Source: Fictibacillus aquaticus
GTDB taxonomy: Bacteria; Bacillota; Bacilli; Bacillales; Fictibacillaceae
Direction: 5' to 3'
Assembly: GCF_002245695.1 (NCBI RefSeq)
Contig: NZ_NOII01000001.1
Span: 372,001-436,000 of the forward strand
Length of the DNA: 64,000 bases
Part shown: one piece after another, positions 25,004-36,907 of the stretch
How the letters are laid out: every line of letters starts with the position of its first letter
How positions within the stretch are numbered: position 1 is the first letter of the stretch
Made by a program: the position numbers and the translations under genes
The notes under the pieces: generated by a model
Database searches by the model: none
Seen by the model: only the letters and a program-made list of their open reading frames with translations
Told to the model about the DNA's origin: nothing

Positions 25004-26257
25004 TTATTCGAGTGCAGGCTTAAGGCCAGGATCTCCTTCCTTCGCACCTTCCCCGTTCTTTTCCTTTTCTTTTTCAGGCTTTATAAAAAACAAAGACACA
25101 GCAGCAGCAAACAGCGAAATGCCCCCTGACGTGTAAAAAACGACTTCATGTGAAGATTTCATTAAAACTGCATAAACTGGAGGCCCTGCAGCAACCCCGA
25201 CAAACCGCATCGAACTGTAAAGTGATGTAATCGTTCCTCTTTCTTCTTTCTCAATTCCTTCTGTGATGAGTGCGTCTAAGCTAGGAAGCGAGACACCGAT
25301 ACCTGCTCCGCACACAAACAACCCGGCAAGAAGCATATAAATGTTTTCAGTGAATGTGACAAGAAAAGTCATGCCGCCTAAAACGAAAAGGCCAATCGTG
25401 CAGCACCATTTCATTATTTTTTTGTTCTGGCCGATTTTTTTACCGCCGATGTAAGAGCTGATAGAAAGGGCGAGCAGCGGAACTGCTAAAACTAATCCTT
25501 TCATTACACCTTTAATGCCGTAGCGCTCTTCAAGAACGTTTGATAAATAAAATAGCAGACCGAACAAAACAAACATAATGATGCCGCCTATTAGGAAAAT
25601 AGAAAAAAGCCAGCGCCCATCATTTTTGAAAATTTTCTTTACGCTCTGCAAAAATTCCTTGAACTTCTGCGGCTCTTCTTGCTTTTTTGGTGATTTTACA
25701 AACATAGCGACAAGAATTATTGATACTGCGCAAAAAACAGGGATTAGCCAAAAAGGAAGAAACCAAAAAAATGAGGCCAAAAAGGCTCCAAGGATAGGAC
25801 TCAGCACTTTTCCAAACGTGTTCGACGTTTCAATCAGACCAAGACCAGATGAGACTTCTTCCTCGCTCTTAAACATGTCCCCCACAAGAGGAAGAACGAC
25901 TGGTGCCGCACCAGAAGATCCGATTCCCTGCAGCAGCCGGCCGGCGAGAATCATCCAGTATGGATCATTCATTTTCCAAGATGCCCACCCTGTCACAATC
26001 CCTCCTGCTCCAGCAATGATCAGACTAGGAATGATAACTTTTTTCCTGCCAATGCGGTCTGACAAGTAACCGGCGATCGGGATTAGGAGAATGGCCACGA
26101 CCGAATATACCGTAATGATCATAGAAACTTGAAAAGGTGTGATATTAAGCTTTTTTTCGATATCCGGCAGAACGGGAATAAGCATTGAATTGCCAAGTGT
26201 CATAACAAGCGGTATGGATGCCAGTGAGAGCAGGCTCCACTTTTTGTTTATTTTCAT
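25004..26257 (-). CDS. MFS drug-efflux-type transporter
   Basis: A 417-residue protein with 12 hydrophobic segments. The MFS loop 2-3 motif is seen as GYLSDRIGRKKVI, and the antiporter motif C region includes GLGLIETSNTFGKVLSPILGA, typical of DHA1 proton-coupled drug exporters. Charged C-terminal tail. ATG 26255-26257 (MKINKKW) with CGGAGGG is preferred over a longer frame. Diverges from patA with about 135 bp between. Confidence 0.85.
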   Translation of the reverse strand: MKINKKWSLLSLASIPLVMTLGNSMLIPVLPDIEKKLNITPFQVSMIITVYSVVAILLIPIAGYLSDRIGRKKVIIPSLIIAGAGGIVTGWASWKMNDPYWMILAGRLLQGIGSSGAAPVVLPLVGDMFKSEEEVSSGLGLIETSNTFGKVLSPILGAFLASFFWFLPFWLIPVFCAVSIILVAMFVKSPKKQEEPQKFKEFLQSVKKIFKNDGRWLFSIFLIGGIIMFVLFGLLFYLSNVLEERYGIKGVMKGLVLAVPLLALSISSYIGGKKIGQNKKIMKWCCTIGLFVLGGMTFLVTFTENIYMLLAGLFVCGAGIGVSLPSLDALITEGIEKEERGTITSLYSSMRFVGVAAGPPVYAVLMKSSHEVVFYTSGGISLFAAAVSLFFIKPEKEKEKNGEGAKEGDPGLKPALE

Positions 26258-26393
26258 GTTGCCCTCCGGTAGCAATGTCCTTCTGTTAGTATTGATTATT
26301 TCCCTGAGTACATACAAGAAAATCAATCCATTGACGATAAGAAAAAAACAGCCTAAACTGATAAGAATATACATATTAAAAGGAGGATGCGGA

Positions 26394-27551
26394 TTGGAAA
26401 CCTACATTCAGCCTCGCGTCAACAAGATACAAATATCTGGAATCAGGCAATTTGTCAGTGAAATGGCCGCTTTTCCAGATGCCATCTCCCTCACTCTTGG
26501 CCAGCCTGATTTTGAAACTCCAAAGCATATTAAAGAGGCTGCAAAAAAAGCGATAGATGATAATATGACCGTTTATTCGCCTAACCCAGGCTTTCCTCAT
26601 GTAAGGCGAGCAGCAGCAGTTTACGTGAACTCTAAATACCATCTGCCTTACAATGAGGATGAAGTAATCATCACAGTCGGCGCCAGTGAAGCCATTGACG
26701 TTTCGCTGCGCACGATACTGGCAGAAGGTGATGAAGTGATCATACCTGCTCCAGTTTATCCTGGATATGAACCCGTCATCACGATGTGCGGTGCACATGC
26801 TGTTTTTGTGGATACAACTGAAACCGGCTTTAAACTGACGGTAGAGATGCTTAAAAAGCATTGGTCAGAAAAAACAAAGTGTGTGATCCTTCCATACCCG
26901 TCCAATCCGACAGGAGCTATACTTCAGTCGGACGAGCTTGAAGAGCTCGCTTCTTTTTTAAGAACCAAAAACGCTTTTGTACTCTCTGATGAGATATACA
27001 GCGAACTTACTTATGATGCTGCTCACTCCTCGATTGCCTCCATTGATGGGATGAAAGAAAAAACAATCGTGATTAACGGTCTTTCTAAGTCGCACAGCAT
27101 GACCGGATGGCGGATTGGATTGCTGTATGCCGACAAAACGATTCTGCAGCATATCCTCAAAGTGCACCAATACAACGTAACGTGCGCCAACACCATCGCT
27201 CAAGCAGCGGCTTATGAAGCATTGACAGCCGGAGCAGATGATGCCGTACTAATGAAAAATGAATACCGAAAAAGAAGAGATTATTGTATTGCACGTCTTG
27301 AGAGTATGGGTATAAAAGCCATTGCTCCAGGCGGGGCGTTTTATATCTTTGCTGACATCAAAGATTACGGTCTGCCATCACTCTCTTTTGCACGCAGCCT
27401 TCTTTCTGAACAAAAGATAGCGGTCATACCGGGAAGTGTGTTCCATGCAACAGGCGAAGGGTATATAAGGCTTTCATTTGCTGCTGCTCTCCCGGTTTTA
27501 GAAACGGCCCTGGACAGAATGGAAGAATTTATTCAACATTTAAAAGTTTGA
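26394..27551 (+). CDS. patA: Aminotransferase A (class I, PatA-like)
   Basis: A 385-residue PLP enzyme of fold type I. The cofactor lysine is in NGLSKSHSMTGWRIG (about residue 230), with YPSNPTGA and LSDEIYSEL binding PLP. Closest in pattern to B. subtilis PatA, an aminotransferase of the lysine/diaminopimelate area. The start is TTG 26394-26396 (LETYIQPR), seven bases after AAGGAGG; the in-frame extension upstream is not credible because it covers the divergent promoter region. Confidence 0.88.
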   Translation: METYIQPRVNKIQISGIRQFVSEMAAFPDAISLTLGQPDFETPKHIKEAAKKAIDDNMTVYSPNPGFPHVRRAAAVYVNSKYHLPYNEDEVIITVGASEAIDVSLRTILAEGDEVIIPAPVYPGYEPVITMCGAHAVFVDTTETGFKLTVEMLKKHWSEKTKCVILPYPSNPTGAILQSDELEELASFLRTKNAFVLSDEIYSELTYDAAHSSIASIDGMKEKTIVINGLSKSHSMTGWRIGLLYADKTILQHILKVHQYNVTCANTIAQAAAYEALTAGADDAVLMKNEYRKRRDYCIARLESMGIKAIAPGGAFYIFADIKDYGLPSLSFARSLLSEQKIAVIPGSVFHATGEGYIRLSFAAALPVLETALDRMEEFIQHLKV

Positions 27552-27595
27552 TTTAGTTCACATAATATTATTACTGGCAATTAGAACTCAAATAA

Positions 27596-27626
27596 CAAAA
27601 GCGGATCCTTTTAGGACCCGCTTTTG
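27596..27626. terminator. Bidirectional terminator, patA / ypbS
   Basis: Stem CAAAAGCGGaTCC/GGAcCCGCTTTTG with one mismatch, between convergent genes. Confidence 0.88.
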
Positions 27627-27635
27627 TTTGTATAC

Positions 27636-27893
27636 TCACCTTTTTTTAGCGTGTTCAAGCACCATTTCCTCAGTAACGTGTTTTCTAGAAGGTGTAATGC
27701 CGTTCAATGCAGCTAACTTATTAATTCTTTCAGTGACTTCGTTTATTTGTTCTACGCTGAATTCTTTACCATTCTGTACAGCATCCACTGCTTCAGCAAT
27801 GTATCGTTCCCGCTCTTGGTCCCAAAATAAAAATTCATTAACGATTTTATGCTGTTTATCGGAATGCTTGCTGATCTGATAATGTACGTCCAT
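27636..27893 (-). CDS. ypbS: YpbS-family protein (DUF2533)
   Basis: An 85-residue soluble helical protein. The pattern HYQISKHSDKQHKIVNEFL and the C-terminal ITPSRKHVTEEMV agree with YpbS of Bacillus, whose function is unknown. ATG 27891-27893 with AGGAGG upstream. In B. subtilis ypbS neighbours dynA; here a lipoprotein gene has come between them. Confidence 0.8.
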   Translation of the reverse strand: MDVHYQISKHSDKQHKIVNEFLFWDQERERYIAEAVDAVQNGKEFSVEQINEVTERINKLAALNGITPSRKHVTEEMVLEHAKKR

Positions 27894-28058
27894 ACGGCGC
27901 CTCCTAATATCATTATATCGAATATCGTACCATAGAAAAATCACATCCAAATATTACAAGAATTTTCAGAATTATTTTTTATTTTACAATTTGGTGAAAA
28001 AATAATAAACTTGAAATGCCGGGATACCGGGATTTTTTTACATATATAGGAGGTCAAT

Positions 28059-28592
28059 ATGAAAAAAGTATTTGGTTATACTGCTGCTGCTCTTCTCGCA
28101 TTCGCTGTTGGATGCAGCGACGAAAAAGCTGAGCCGAAAAAAGAAGAGAAAAAGACTGAAGTGAAACAAGAAAAGAAGGATCCGAACGCTGAAAAGATTG
28201 CGATCCTAAACTTCGAAACAGATCTTGTGAAACAGCTTCGCGCTTACCATGCTCCATTCAATGCTTATGCAGCATCTTTGGGAGCTGATCCAAAACCTGC
28301 TCAGGCAGACCTTGACAAAATGAAGGCAGACGCTAAAGCTGCTGGAGAGAAAGCGATCGCTGAAATCCCTTCAATCGCTATCCCGACTGAGTTTTCAGCT
28401 GACCTTCAAGCAGCATACAAAGCTGGCTTTGAAGATCTAAAGAAATCTTACGAAGCACGTGTTGCCGGCCTTGATGATGCAAAGAAAACAGAAGAAGCAG
28501 ATGCTTTATTTACTTCTTTTGAAGAAAAAGTGAATGCAGAGCATGAAAAACTGCAGCTTCTTCCTGCAAGCTTTGCAGCTGAACTACAATAA
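28059..28592 (+). CDS. Lipoprotein of unknown function
   Basis: A 177-residue secreted lipoprotein: basic N-terminus, hydrophobic segment, and lipobox FAVGCS with the lipidated Cys at residue 19. A Lys/Glu-rich linker (about 22-42) is followed by an Ala/Lys/Glu-rich helical domain that looks like a helical bundle. No family name recognised. ATG with AGGAGG. A strong terminator shared with dynA follows. Confidence 0.82.
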   Translation: MKKVFGYTAAALLAFAVGCSDEKAEPKKEEKKTEVKQEKKDPNAEKIAILNFETDLVKQLRAYHAPFNAYAASLGADPKPAQADLDKMKADAKAAGEKAIAEIPSIAIPTEFSADLQAAYKAGFEDLKKSYEARVAGLDDAKKTEEADALFTSFEEKVNAEHEKLQLLPASFAAELQ

Positions 28593-28596
28593 TTAC

Positions 28597-28634
28597 AAAA
28601 AGGAAGCCGTGCGAGTTTGCACGGCTTCTTTTTT
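28597..28634. terminator. Bidirectional terminator, lipoprotein gene / dynA
   Basis: Ten-base stem GAAGCCGTGC/GCACGGCTTC flanked by A-run and U-run, between convergent genes. Confidence 0.92.
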
Positions 28635-28635
28635 A

Positions 28636-31600
28636 TTATTTCATTTTAGATAGTGCTTCTTTGTAATCCTTCTCTTGGTCTGGATTGGAGTAGGCTTTCA
28701 TCCACATATCAACTGATCTACCGATCTGCTTGTCGAAATGCTTTGATGCAGCTAAAGACTTTTCTTTAGTCTCTAATTCATAATGTTCTTTTATCACGAT
28801 CAGCGCCTCATCAGCCCAAGCAGAAATTCGCTTTTCCAGTACTTCGATCAGCATTTCCTTCATTTCATCCCTGCCGCTGCCCTCAAAAAATTGCCGTGCA
28901 TTCTTGTATGTTTTGTTCCATTTTTTCGTATCGACTTCATCAGGACTCACTAATACATGAGAGAGTGCCGGGGTACGGTACTCGAGAAGAGACATATCAA
29001 ACGCATCCACTTTGATGGCAGACGAAATATTCTCTCTGAAAAACTGATCTTTTTCTTTAATAAAGGAATTGATCCACTTTTCAATGCGCAGACTCGTCGC
29101 CTTCACTTCCTGATTTAAATCGTATTCTGCTTTTCTCCAGAGCTCATGAGAAGCTGAGACTAGAGCCGCTCCGCTGTTTTTCGCATCCAGCATGATACCA
29201 GAATGAAAACACTCCTTGAAAAAGTCATGACTGCGCAGGTTCACTCGTTGTTTCACATAATGTATCAGCTCTGTTATTTCAAGATCCAACTTTTCCTGAG
29301 GAACCGCAAAATGACTTTGAGCTGTAAGTCTCCACCTTTCCGCTTCAGCCAGCATTTGATTTTTCCGCTCTTCTCTTTCTTCTTTTGAACGGCCAAGATC
29401 ATCGACAATAGAAGTGAGCTTTTCTTTCAAAAAGCTGTTTTTAAAGGAGCATTGTGACGCAATAACGTTTGCCAGGTCAACTTCAAGAAAAGCGCTGATC
29501 TCACTTCTTAAGCTGCTGAATCCTGATTCATTATTTTTATTATTACTATTTCCCTCTTTCAGTTCCGTATGGCTCGAGACAGGATACAGTCTTGGATTCC
29601 GGATGCCAAACGCTGAGAGGTTATCCTTAATATGAGATGCAACTTGCAATACTTCCTCTTGATCCTGTGCAAGATCACACGCATTGAGTACAAAGAACAT
29701 TTTATCCGCCAGGAAGACATCTTTCACTCGTCCAAGCTGAATCAGAAACTCTCTGTCGGCAGAAGAAAACGCATGGTTATAATAAGTCACGTAAAGTATC
29801 ATGTCAGAATTCTTAATATATTGAAAAGCAACATCTGTATGCCTGCTATTGATAGAGTCTGCACCAGGGGTATCCACCAGGACGATCCCGCTTTCAGTCA
29901 TCTTGCAGCTGTAGTATACAGTGATCTTCTTTACGTAGCATGCAAAGGGTTCATATGCTCCATATCGTTCAATATCCTGCAGACCTGAAGTAAACACGGA
30001 GCCTGCCTTTGAAGACATCTCTTCAAAGCCTTCCATGAACGCGGAAATAAAACGGCTGCTTCCTGAGACCGAGCTTTTTTTTGCTAATTCCCCTGCCTGT
30101 TTTAAAGATGAGGCATTATTTCCGGTTTTAGATAGATGGTCATTAATTTCAGCCAGCATTTCTTCTTCGCTCTTGCATTCGATCTGTACTGTCCCATGCG
30201 GATGCGAAACATCAGGTTTAATGATTTCGAATATGGCAGCTGTCATTGGGTTCGGGCTTGTAGGAAGAACCTTTTCTCCGATTAGAGCGTTTGCAAAAGA
30301 AGATTTTCCTGATGAAAAAGCACCGAACAAGACCATCGTATAGGTGCGCTTTTCGACCCTTGAAAGAAAATGGTTAGCATCCTCTGCATCCTCTGCAAAT
30401 CCGGGGAGACTTTCAAGCAGGCTGACATTGTGCGCTAGCCGGCTTTTTTCTGCACTCAGAGAATTTGTGCTATGACTTGAATTCGCACCTTTACTTTGTA
30501 CCTTTTTTGCCTTGATCGGCTCCTTTTGAAGAATTTTTGTTATGTCGATTTTGCTGCCGGAAGATGCTTGAAACAATCCTTCAATGTTTCCATCATACTC
30601 TGAACTGCCGCCGGCAATTCTCTCTAACCGGTCTTTTTCTTTCTTCCACATTCTCATTCGGTTTATTTCCTGCTGGTGTTTCTGTATTTCTTGCTCTGCT
30701 TCCGCAAGCTGAAGTTTGATGCTCTTATGCTCTTTCTTGGACAATTTTTCTGCCTCAGCGTTCACAAGATCAAAAAACGGCTGCAGCTTCTGACTTATCA
30801 TTTTGCGCACTTCGCCTGCAATATGTTCGCAATAGTGAAGCAGTGCTTTACCATCGGCATCCATCCCAGACTTTGCTGATTGTGTAAGCAATGACTCATG
30901 AACAGTAAAAGAGAAAGTTCCGGCATCAGCTCCATATTTTTTTGAAAACTCGTCAAACAATCTTCTCAAATGCCACATTACTTGAGTTTCGATGTTCTTA
31001 TTAAGGGAATCCGCAAAGCTTTGCAGGCGCTGTTTCTTTTCATTAGCTGTCTTGTTCTGGCTCATAAAAAAGCCCACCTTGAATTTAGGCTGCAGGCTTT
31101 CAAGCAGCTTTCCGCCAAGTTCGCGCGTTTCAAACGGCATCAAGATGGCATCTCTTAGTATGTTTTGCACGTCGTTCCGCCACTTTTTCTTCTCATCACT
31201 TTCTAACTCTTCAGCAAGCTGAAGTCTTTCAGTCAGTTCATTTTTTCGTTCTTCTGCGTGCTGAATGATATCTTCAATATGTTCTTCAGTTTCTGGTTTG
31301 TGTTTCTCTGCATAATCAGCTGCAAGCCATTGCAGCCGTCTGCGCCATTCTTTTTCCAATATGTTCTCTTTTTCAATCGATGCTTTTTCAATAAGTGCCC
31401 GCAGTGCATTCAGATCGTTTCCTTCTAATGATCTGTTCAGCACACTCGTATAAAAGATGTCTTCTTTTGTAATGCCATATGGACCAAAAGATTCTTCTAC
31501 TTTCTCCTTGAATGAGGTTATAGGAAGTTCAGATTCAAGATGCTTATCCATCTGATTGATGATCAGCTTGACATGCTGGCCTCTTCTTGAAAGTTTCTCG

Positions 31601-32166
31601 ATGAAATGAAAATTTGTTTCTGAAAGAACATGGTTATAATCCATCACATAAAAAATAATGTCGGCTGCATCACTAACTTCATCTGCAGCCTTGTAGTGTG
31701 CATCATCTGTGGAATCAATTCCAGGAGTGTCATAGAGTGCGATTCCCTCGAGCCCGAAATGTGGTGTGAAAATTTCAATTTCCTTAACAAGATCTCCGTT
31801 TTTACAGAGTCTTTTTATTTCATTTATATCGAACGGAGGCAGAAATTCTCCGTATTCTCCGTTATGAAGATACACTCTTGCTTTACTCGGGCCTTTTCTC
31901 AGTACAACTATGTTCGCGCTTGTCGGTACAGGGCTAACAGGGAGCGTGCCATCTTCAGACAAAGCGTTCAATAGGCTCGATTTCCCTGCAGAAAAATGTC
32001 CGCAGAACACGACTGAAAGGTCACCTGCCATAGCTTTGCGATAATAAGCTAAAATCTTTTCAAGCCTGTCTTTATCTTTTGCTTCTGCAAAAAACTCATA
32101 AAACTGAGCAAGTACTGGTAAAACTTTGTTGTTGGATATTGTAATTCTTTGCTTCAAATTTCTCAT
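28636..32166 (-). CDS. dynA: Bacterial dynamin with two GTPase domains (DynA)
   Basis: A 1176-residue membrane-remodelling GTPase, a natural fusion of two dynamin-like units. P-loop 1 is GHFSAGKSSLLNAL at about residue 52-65; P-loop 2 is GAFSSGKSSFANAL at about 612-625. Each is followed by a DTPG motif (YDTPGIDSTDD; VDTPGADSINS) and an NxMD/NACD-type specificity site. Long coiled-coil regions lie between (about 290-380, 470-520) and at the C-terminus. In B. subtilis DynA (YpbR) tethers membranes and helps phage and envelope-stress resistance. ATG start. Monocistronic. Confidence 0.95.
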   Translation of the reverse strand: MRNLKQRITISNNKVLPVLAQFYEFFAEAKDKDRLEKILAYYRKAMAGDLSVVFCGHFSAGKSSLLNALSEDGTLPVSPVPTSANIVVLRKGPSKARVYLHNGEYGEFLPPFDINEIKRLCKNGDLVKEIEIFTPHFGLEGIALYDTPGIDSTDDAHYKAADEVSDAADIIFYVMDYNHVLSETNFHFIEKLSRRGQHVKLIINQMDKHLESELPITSFKEKVEESFGPYGITKEDIFYTSVLNRSLEGNDLNALRALIEKASIEKENILEKEWRRRLQWLAADYAEKHKPETEEHIEDIIQHAEERKNELTERLQLAEELESDEKKKWRNDVQNILRDAILMPFETRELGGKLLESLQPKFKVGFFMSQNKTANEKKQRLQSFADSLNKNIETQVMWHLRRLFDEFSKKYGADAGTFSFTVHESLLTQSAKSGMDADGKALLHYCEHIAGEVRKMISQKLQPFFDLVNAEAEKLSKKEHKSIKLQLAEAEQEIQKHQQEINRMRMWKKEKDRLERIAGGSSEYDGNIEGLFQASSGSKIDITKILQKEPIKAKKVQSKGANSSHSTNSLSAEKSRLAHNVSLLESLPGFAEDAEDANHFLSRVEKRTYTMVLFGAFSSGKSSFANALIGEKVLPTSPNPMTAAIFEIIKPDVSHPHGTVQIECKSEEEMLAEINDHLSKTGNNASSLKQAGELAKKSSVSGSSRFISAFMEGFEEMSSKAGSVFTSGLQDIERYGAYEPFACYVKKITVYYSCKMTESGIVLVDTPGADSINSRHTDVAFQYIKNSDMILYVTYYNHAFSSADREFLIQLGRVKDVFLADKMFFVLNACDLAQDQEEVLQVASHIKDNLSAFGIRNPRLYPVSSHTELKEGNSNNKNNESGFSSLRSEISAFLEVDLANVIASQCSFKNSFLKEKLTSIVDDLGRSKEEREERKNQMLAEAERWRLTAQSHFAVPQEKLDLEITELIHYVKQRVNLRSHDFFKECFHSGIMLDAKNSGAALVSASHELWRKAEYDLNQEVKATSLRIEKWINSFIKEKDQFFRENISSAIKVDAFDMSLLEYRTPALSHVLVSPDEVDTKKWNKTYKNARQFFEGSGRDEMKEMLIEVLEKRISAWADEALIVIKEHYELETKEKSLAASKHFDKQIGRSVDMWMKAYSNPDQEKDYKEALSKMK

Positions 32167-32253
32167 CCTCTGTATGTCCGGTGTACTTCCACTTTACCAT
32201 ATTTATGTATGCGATTTCACTAAGTACTGTTCTCAATCCTGCATTTTCGATAT

Positions 32254-32278
32254 AAAAGCCCGGAATATCTCCGAGCTT
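32254..32278 (-). terminator. Terminator of the GNAT gene
   Basis: Minus-strand stem AAGCTCGGA/TCCGGGCTT with one G-U pair, followed by UUUUAU. It overlaps the last codons of the gene. Confidence 0.7.
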
Positions 32279-32804
32279 ATAGAAAATAGGCCATTAATAT
32301 TTCATCCTGCAGTTGCCCGTTAATTTTCACTTGTCCTTTTTGGCGGCCTTCTTCGATAAAACCAGCCTTTTTATATACTTTAACCGCGATTTCATTTTCT
32401 GCAAAAACAGTCAGCCATATCTTATACAAACCGTTTTCGGAAGCCCAGTTGATCGAATAAGACATAATTTCATGGCTGATGCCGAGCCCCTGCCCATCAG
32501 AAGAAATCCAAGTTCGGAAATTTCCGGTGTGCTTCTTCATTTCAAGCTCACTTTTTACAATCCGGCATATTCCGACAGCTTTACCGCCTACTTCCACTAC
32601 GGTGTACATGTTGCCTTTCTCTTTCATCTCATTAATAAAAGACAATTCTTCTTCTAGTGAACGCGCAGTTTCTTTTTGCAGATACTCTCCTGCTTCAACG
32701 ATTTCTTTAACGGAAGTGATAATATCGTCAGCATCTTTTTCTTTTGCTGGCCTTAGAGTTACAATATTGCCATTTTTGGCTGTGAATGAATGGTGTAGTT
32801 GCAA
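32277..32804 (-). CDS. GNAT-family N-acetyltransferase
   Basis: A 175-residue protein with the GNAT fold; the acetyl-CoA loop is in SSDGQGLGISHEIM and the late strand-helix is VYKKAGFIEEGRQKG. It resembles RimJ/RimL-like and YkkB-type acetyltransferases; the acceptor is unknown. TTG start (32802-32804) nine bases after GAGGAG. It is 87 nt downstream of the phosphodiesterase gene. Confidence 0.85.
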   Translation of the reverse strand: MQLHHSFTAKNGNIVTLRPAKEKDADDIITSVKEIVEAGEYLQKETARSLEEELSFINEMKEKGNMYTVVEVGGKAVGICRIVKSELEMKKHTGNFRTWISSDGQGLGISHEIMSYSINWASENGLYKIWLTVFAENEIAVKVYKKAGFIEEGRQKGQVKINGQLQDEILMAYFL

Positions 32805-32891
32805 AATATACAGCTCCTCGACTTGCCTTTTTCCTTATTATCACTATCTCGAAGCCTTATCATGCGGGCTTTCAAATTGTACCCACACCGT

Positions 32892-33386
32892 TTAATCAAA
32901 GTAGATCGTTTTAAGTTCTGCATGTCTGTTCTCAATCGCCAGAACACCGAAAGAGAATTGCTTCTGCCTTCTTTTATCTGTAGGAGATCCGGGATTAAAC
33001 AAGACTGTCTGTTCAAAGATTTCATGGTGAGGAATATGAGAATGGCCAAAAATGATAATATCCGGCACATCTTGTTCAAAACTGCGCCATGCTCTTTCTT
33101 TTGTGGTTCGGCCTTTCCCTTCGTGGCCGTGGACAATCCCTATAGAAACACCATCAAACAAGAGCTGCGCTTTTTTCGGCAGCATCTTTTTTACATGCTC
33201 CTCATCCACGTTGCCGGAAACAGCAGTGACTGGGGCAAATGTTGTAAGACTCTTTAGTAGTTCCATCCCTGTCACATCGCCAGCGTGGATGATATGATCT
33301 GCCTCTGATAGCTCTTGAAGCAGCATTGTTGGAAGTTTAGGCGCTTTTCTGGGCATATGAGTATCCGATATTATGACAATTTTCAT
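32892..33386 (-). CDS. YfcE/MJ0936-family metallophosphodiesterase
   Basis: A 164-residue calcineurin-like phosphoesterase. Metal ligands are visible: SDTHMP (residues 7-12), HAGDVTG (34-40), SGNVDEEH, VHGHEGKG and FGHSHIPHH. These small enzymes hydrolyse phosphodiesters in vitro; the native substrate is unknown. ATG 33384-33386 with AAGGAGG five bases upstream. Adjacent GNAT gene on the same strand. Confidence 0.88.
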   Translation of the reverse strand: MKIVIISDTHMPRKAPKLPTMLLQELSEADHIIHAGDVTGMELLKSLTTFAPVTAVSGNVDEEHVKKMLPKKAQLLFDGVSIGIVHGHEGKGRTTKERAWRSFEQDVPDIIIFGHSHIPHHEIFEQTVLFNPGSPTDKRRQKQFSFGVLAIENRHAELKTIYFD

Positions 33387-33456
33387 AAGAACCTCCTTCA
33401 AAAAAAAATTATCCTGATGCCTGGATCATCGGCGCGCATATCCTTTCTTACCATGC

Positions 33457-33488
33457 AAAAAAAGAGAGAACCGTTACACGGTTCTCCC
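33457..33488 (-). terminator. Terminator of cshA
   Basis: Nine-base stem GAGAACCGT/ACGGTTCTC with a 3-nt loop and CUCUUUUUUU tail on the minus strand. Confidence 0.92.
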
Positions 33489-33498
33489 CTTCTTATTA

Positions 33499-35452
<1,954 letters not shown>

Positions 35453-36862
35453 GTGGAATGGCTGTCGATCATTCCTTTTTTGTTGGTTATTCCTATTGCA
35501 GTAAAAACGAAGCAAGTTCTTCCCGGTCTTTTTGCGGGGCTGTTAGTCGGTTCTTATCTAATTGCTCCTTCATTGACAGGCGGACTTCAAAAAATGGTCT
35601 CTTACCTTGTCAAAGGACTTATCGATCCGAAAAATATCACCATTTTATTATTCTTATACGTTTTTTCCGGTCTAGTCGGCATGATTAAGATGACAGGGGG
35701 TATCCGCGGCTTTGTTGAAGAAGCGTCATCAAGGATCAAAACGAAAAGAGAGGCACTTATCTTAACGTACTTATCCACACTCGGTACATTTGCAGCGCCA
35801 AGCTTCCGGTTCGTCACTGTCGCTCCGATCATGAGAGCACTTTTGAAAAAGGTGAAAATGTCTACCCAGGAGCTTGGCTTTGTCATCGAAACGACAGCTA
35901 CTCCGGTCATCGTTCTTATCCCGATCGCTACTGCTTTCGTCGGATATATGACATCAATCGTTGACATCGCGTTAAAGAATGAAAATATAAAAGCTGACTC
36001 TTTTGACCTTTTCATTAAAAGTATCCCATTTAACTTTTTCAGCTTTGTTATGATCGCTGTCGGCCTCTATTTAAGTTTTTTTCATCATTCAAAATCAACA
36101 GAAACAAGCGATCCTGCAAAAATCGGAAAGGAAGATGACGGAGATGACTGGCATGACTGTGATCCGGCAGTAGGAAAAGAATTGCCAGAAAAGCCTTGGA
36201 ACTTGATACTCCCGCTATTTCTCACAGTTACGTTAACATTGCTCCTCACTTGGTGGGACGGATACAAAAAAACGAAAGACGGCATTCTTACTGCCTTTAT
36301 TTCAGCTGATGTGATGGAGTCAATGCTGACGGCACTCCTGTTTACAACATTGTTTTCGTTCTTTTTTTTCCGGCTGCAAAAAGTAAAAACTTCTGAGCTG
36401 CTGTCAGGGTTCATTGCCGGCGGAAATGAATTGATGAGTGTCATCGTGCTGCTCGCAGTAGTCTGGGGTCTGTCTTCAGTAACAGAGGATCTTGGGTTCT
36501 CAACGTTCATCACAGGCTATGCCGAACATATACCGAGCATTGCTGTTGTACCGATTCTTTTCTTGTTCGGATCAGCCATTTCCTATTTTATCGGATCAGC
36601 TTGGGGAACATGGGGCATATTGATGCCTCTTGGTGTTTCAATGTCGCAGGCATCTGGCATTTCGCTGCCGCTCGTTATCGGTGCTGTTTTTGCAAGCGGA
36701 ACGTTCGGTGCCTTTGCCTCACCTTTAAGCGATGACACGAACACGATCGCAAGAATATTGAACTTATCAGTCGTAGAATACGCGAAATATAAGCTGAAAC
36801 CCGCACTTATCGCAGCTTTTATCACAGCCGTTCTCTATGGTGCTACTGTCTTTTTTTATTAA
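35453..36862 (+). CDS. NhaC-family Na+/H+ antiporter
   Basis: A 469-residue membrane protein with about 11-12 hydrophobic segments of the NhaC/Na+-H+ antiporter superfamily. Visible family patterns include GSAWGTWGILMPL and ASPLSDDTNTIARI near the C-terminus. A charged cytoplasmic loop (about 210-245) carries an Asp/His cluster (DDGDDWHDCD). GTG 35453 is chosen because AGGCAGGTGG precedes it; an in-frame GTG nine bases earlier is possible. Substrate could be Na+ or an organic anion exchange. Confidence 0.82.
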   Translation: MEWLSIIPFLLVIPIAVKTKQVLPGLFAGLLVGSYLIAPSLTGGLQKMVSYLVKGLIDPKNITILLFLYVFSGLVGMIKMTGGIRGFVEEASSRIKTKREALILTYLSTLGTFAAPSFRFVTVAPIMRALLKKVKMSTQELGFVIETTATPVIVLIPIATAFVGYMTSIVDIALKNENIKADSFDLFIKSIPFNFFSFVMIAVGLYLSFFHHSKSTETSDPAKIGKEDDGDDWHDCDPAVGKELPEKPWNLILPLFLTVTLTLLLTWWDGYKKTKDGILTAFISADVMESMLTALLFTTLFSFFFFRLQKVKTSELLSGFIAGGNELMSVIVLLAVVWGLSSVTEDLGFSTFITGYAEHIPSIAVVPILFLFGSAISYFIGSAWGTWGILMPLGVSMSQASGISLPLVIGAVFASGTFGAFASPLSDDTNTIARILNLSVVEYAKYKLKPALIAAFITAVLYGATVFFY

Positions 36863-36907
36863 AACAAGCCTGATTCAGCAGGAGTAATAGCTGTTCAGGC
36901 TTGTTTT
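36861..36907. terminator. Bidirectional terminator, NhaC gene / UDG-like gene
   Basis: Long stem AAAACAAGCCTGA/TCAGGCTTGTTTT with an extra inner CAGC/GCTG pairing. Confidence 0.92.
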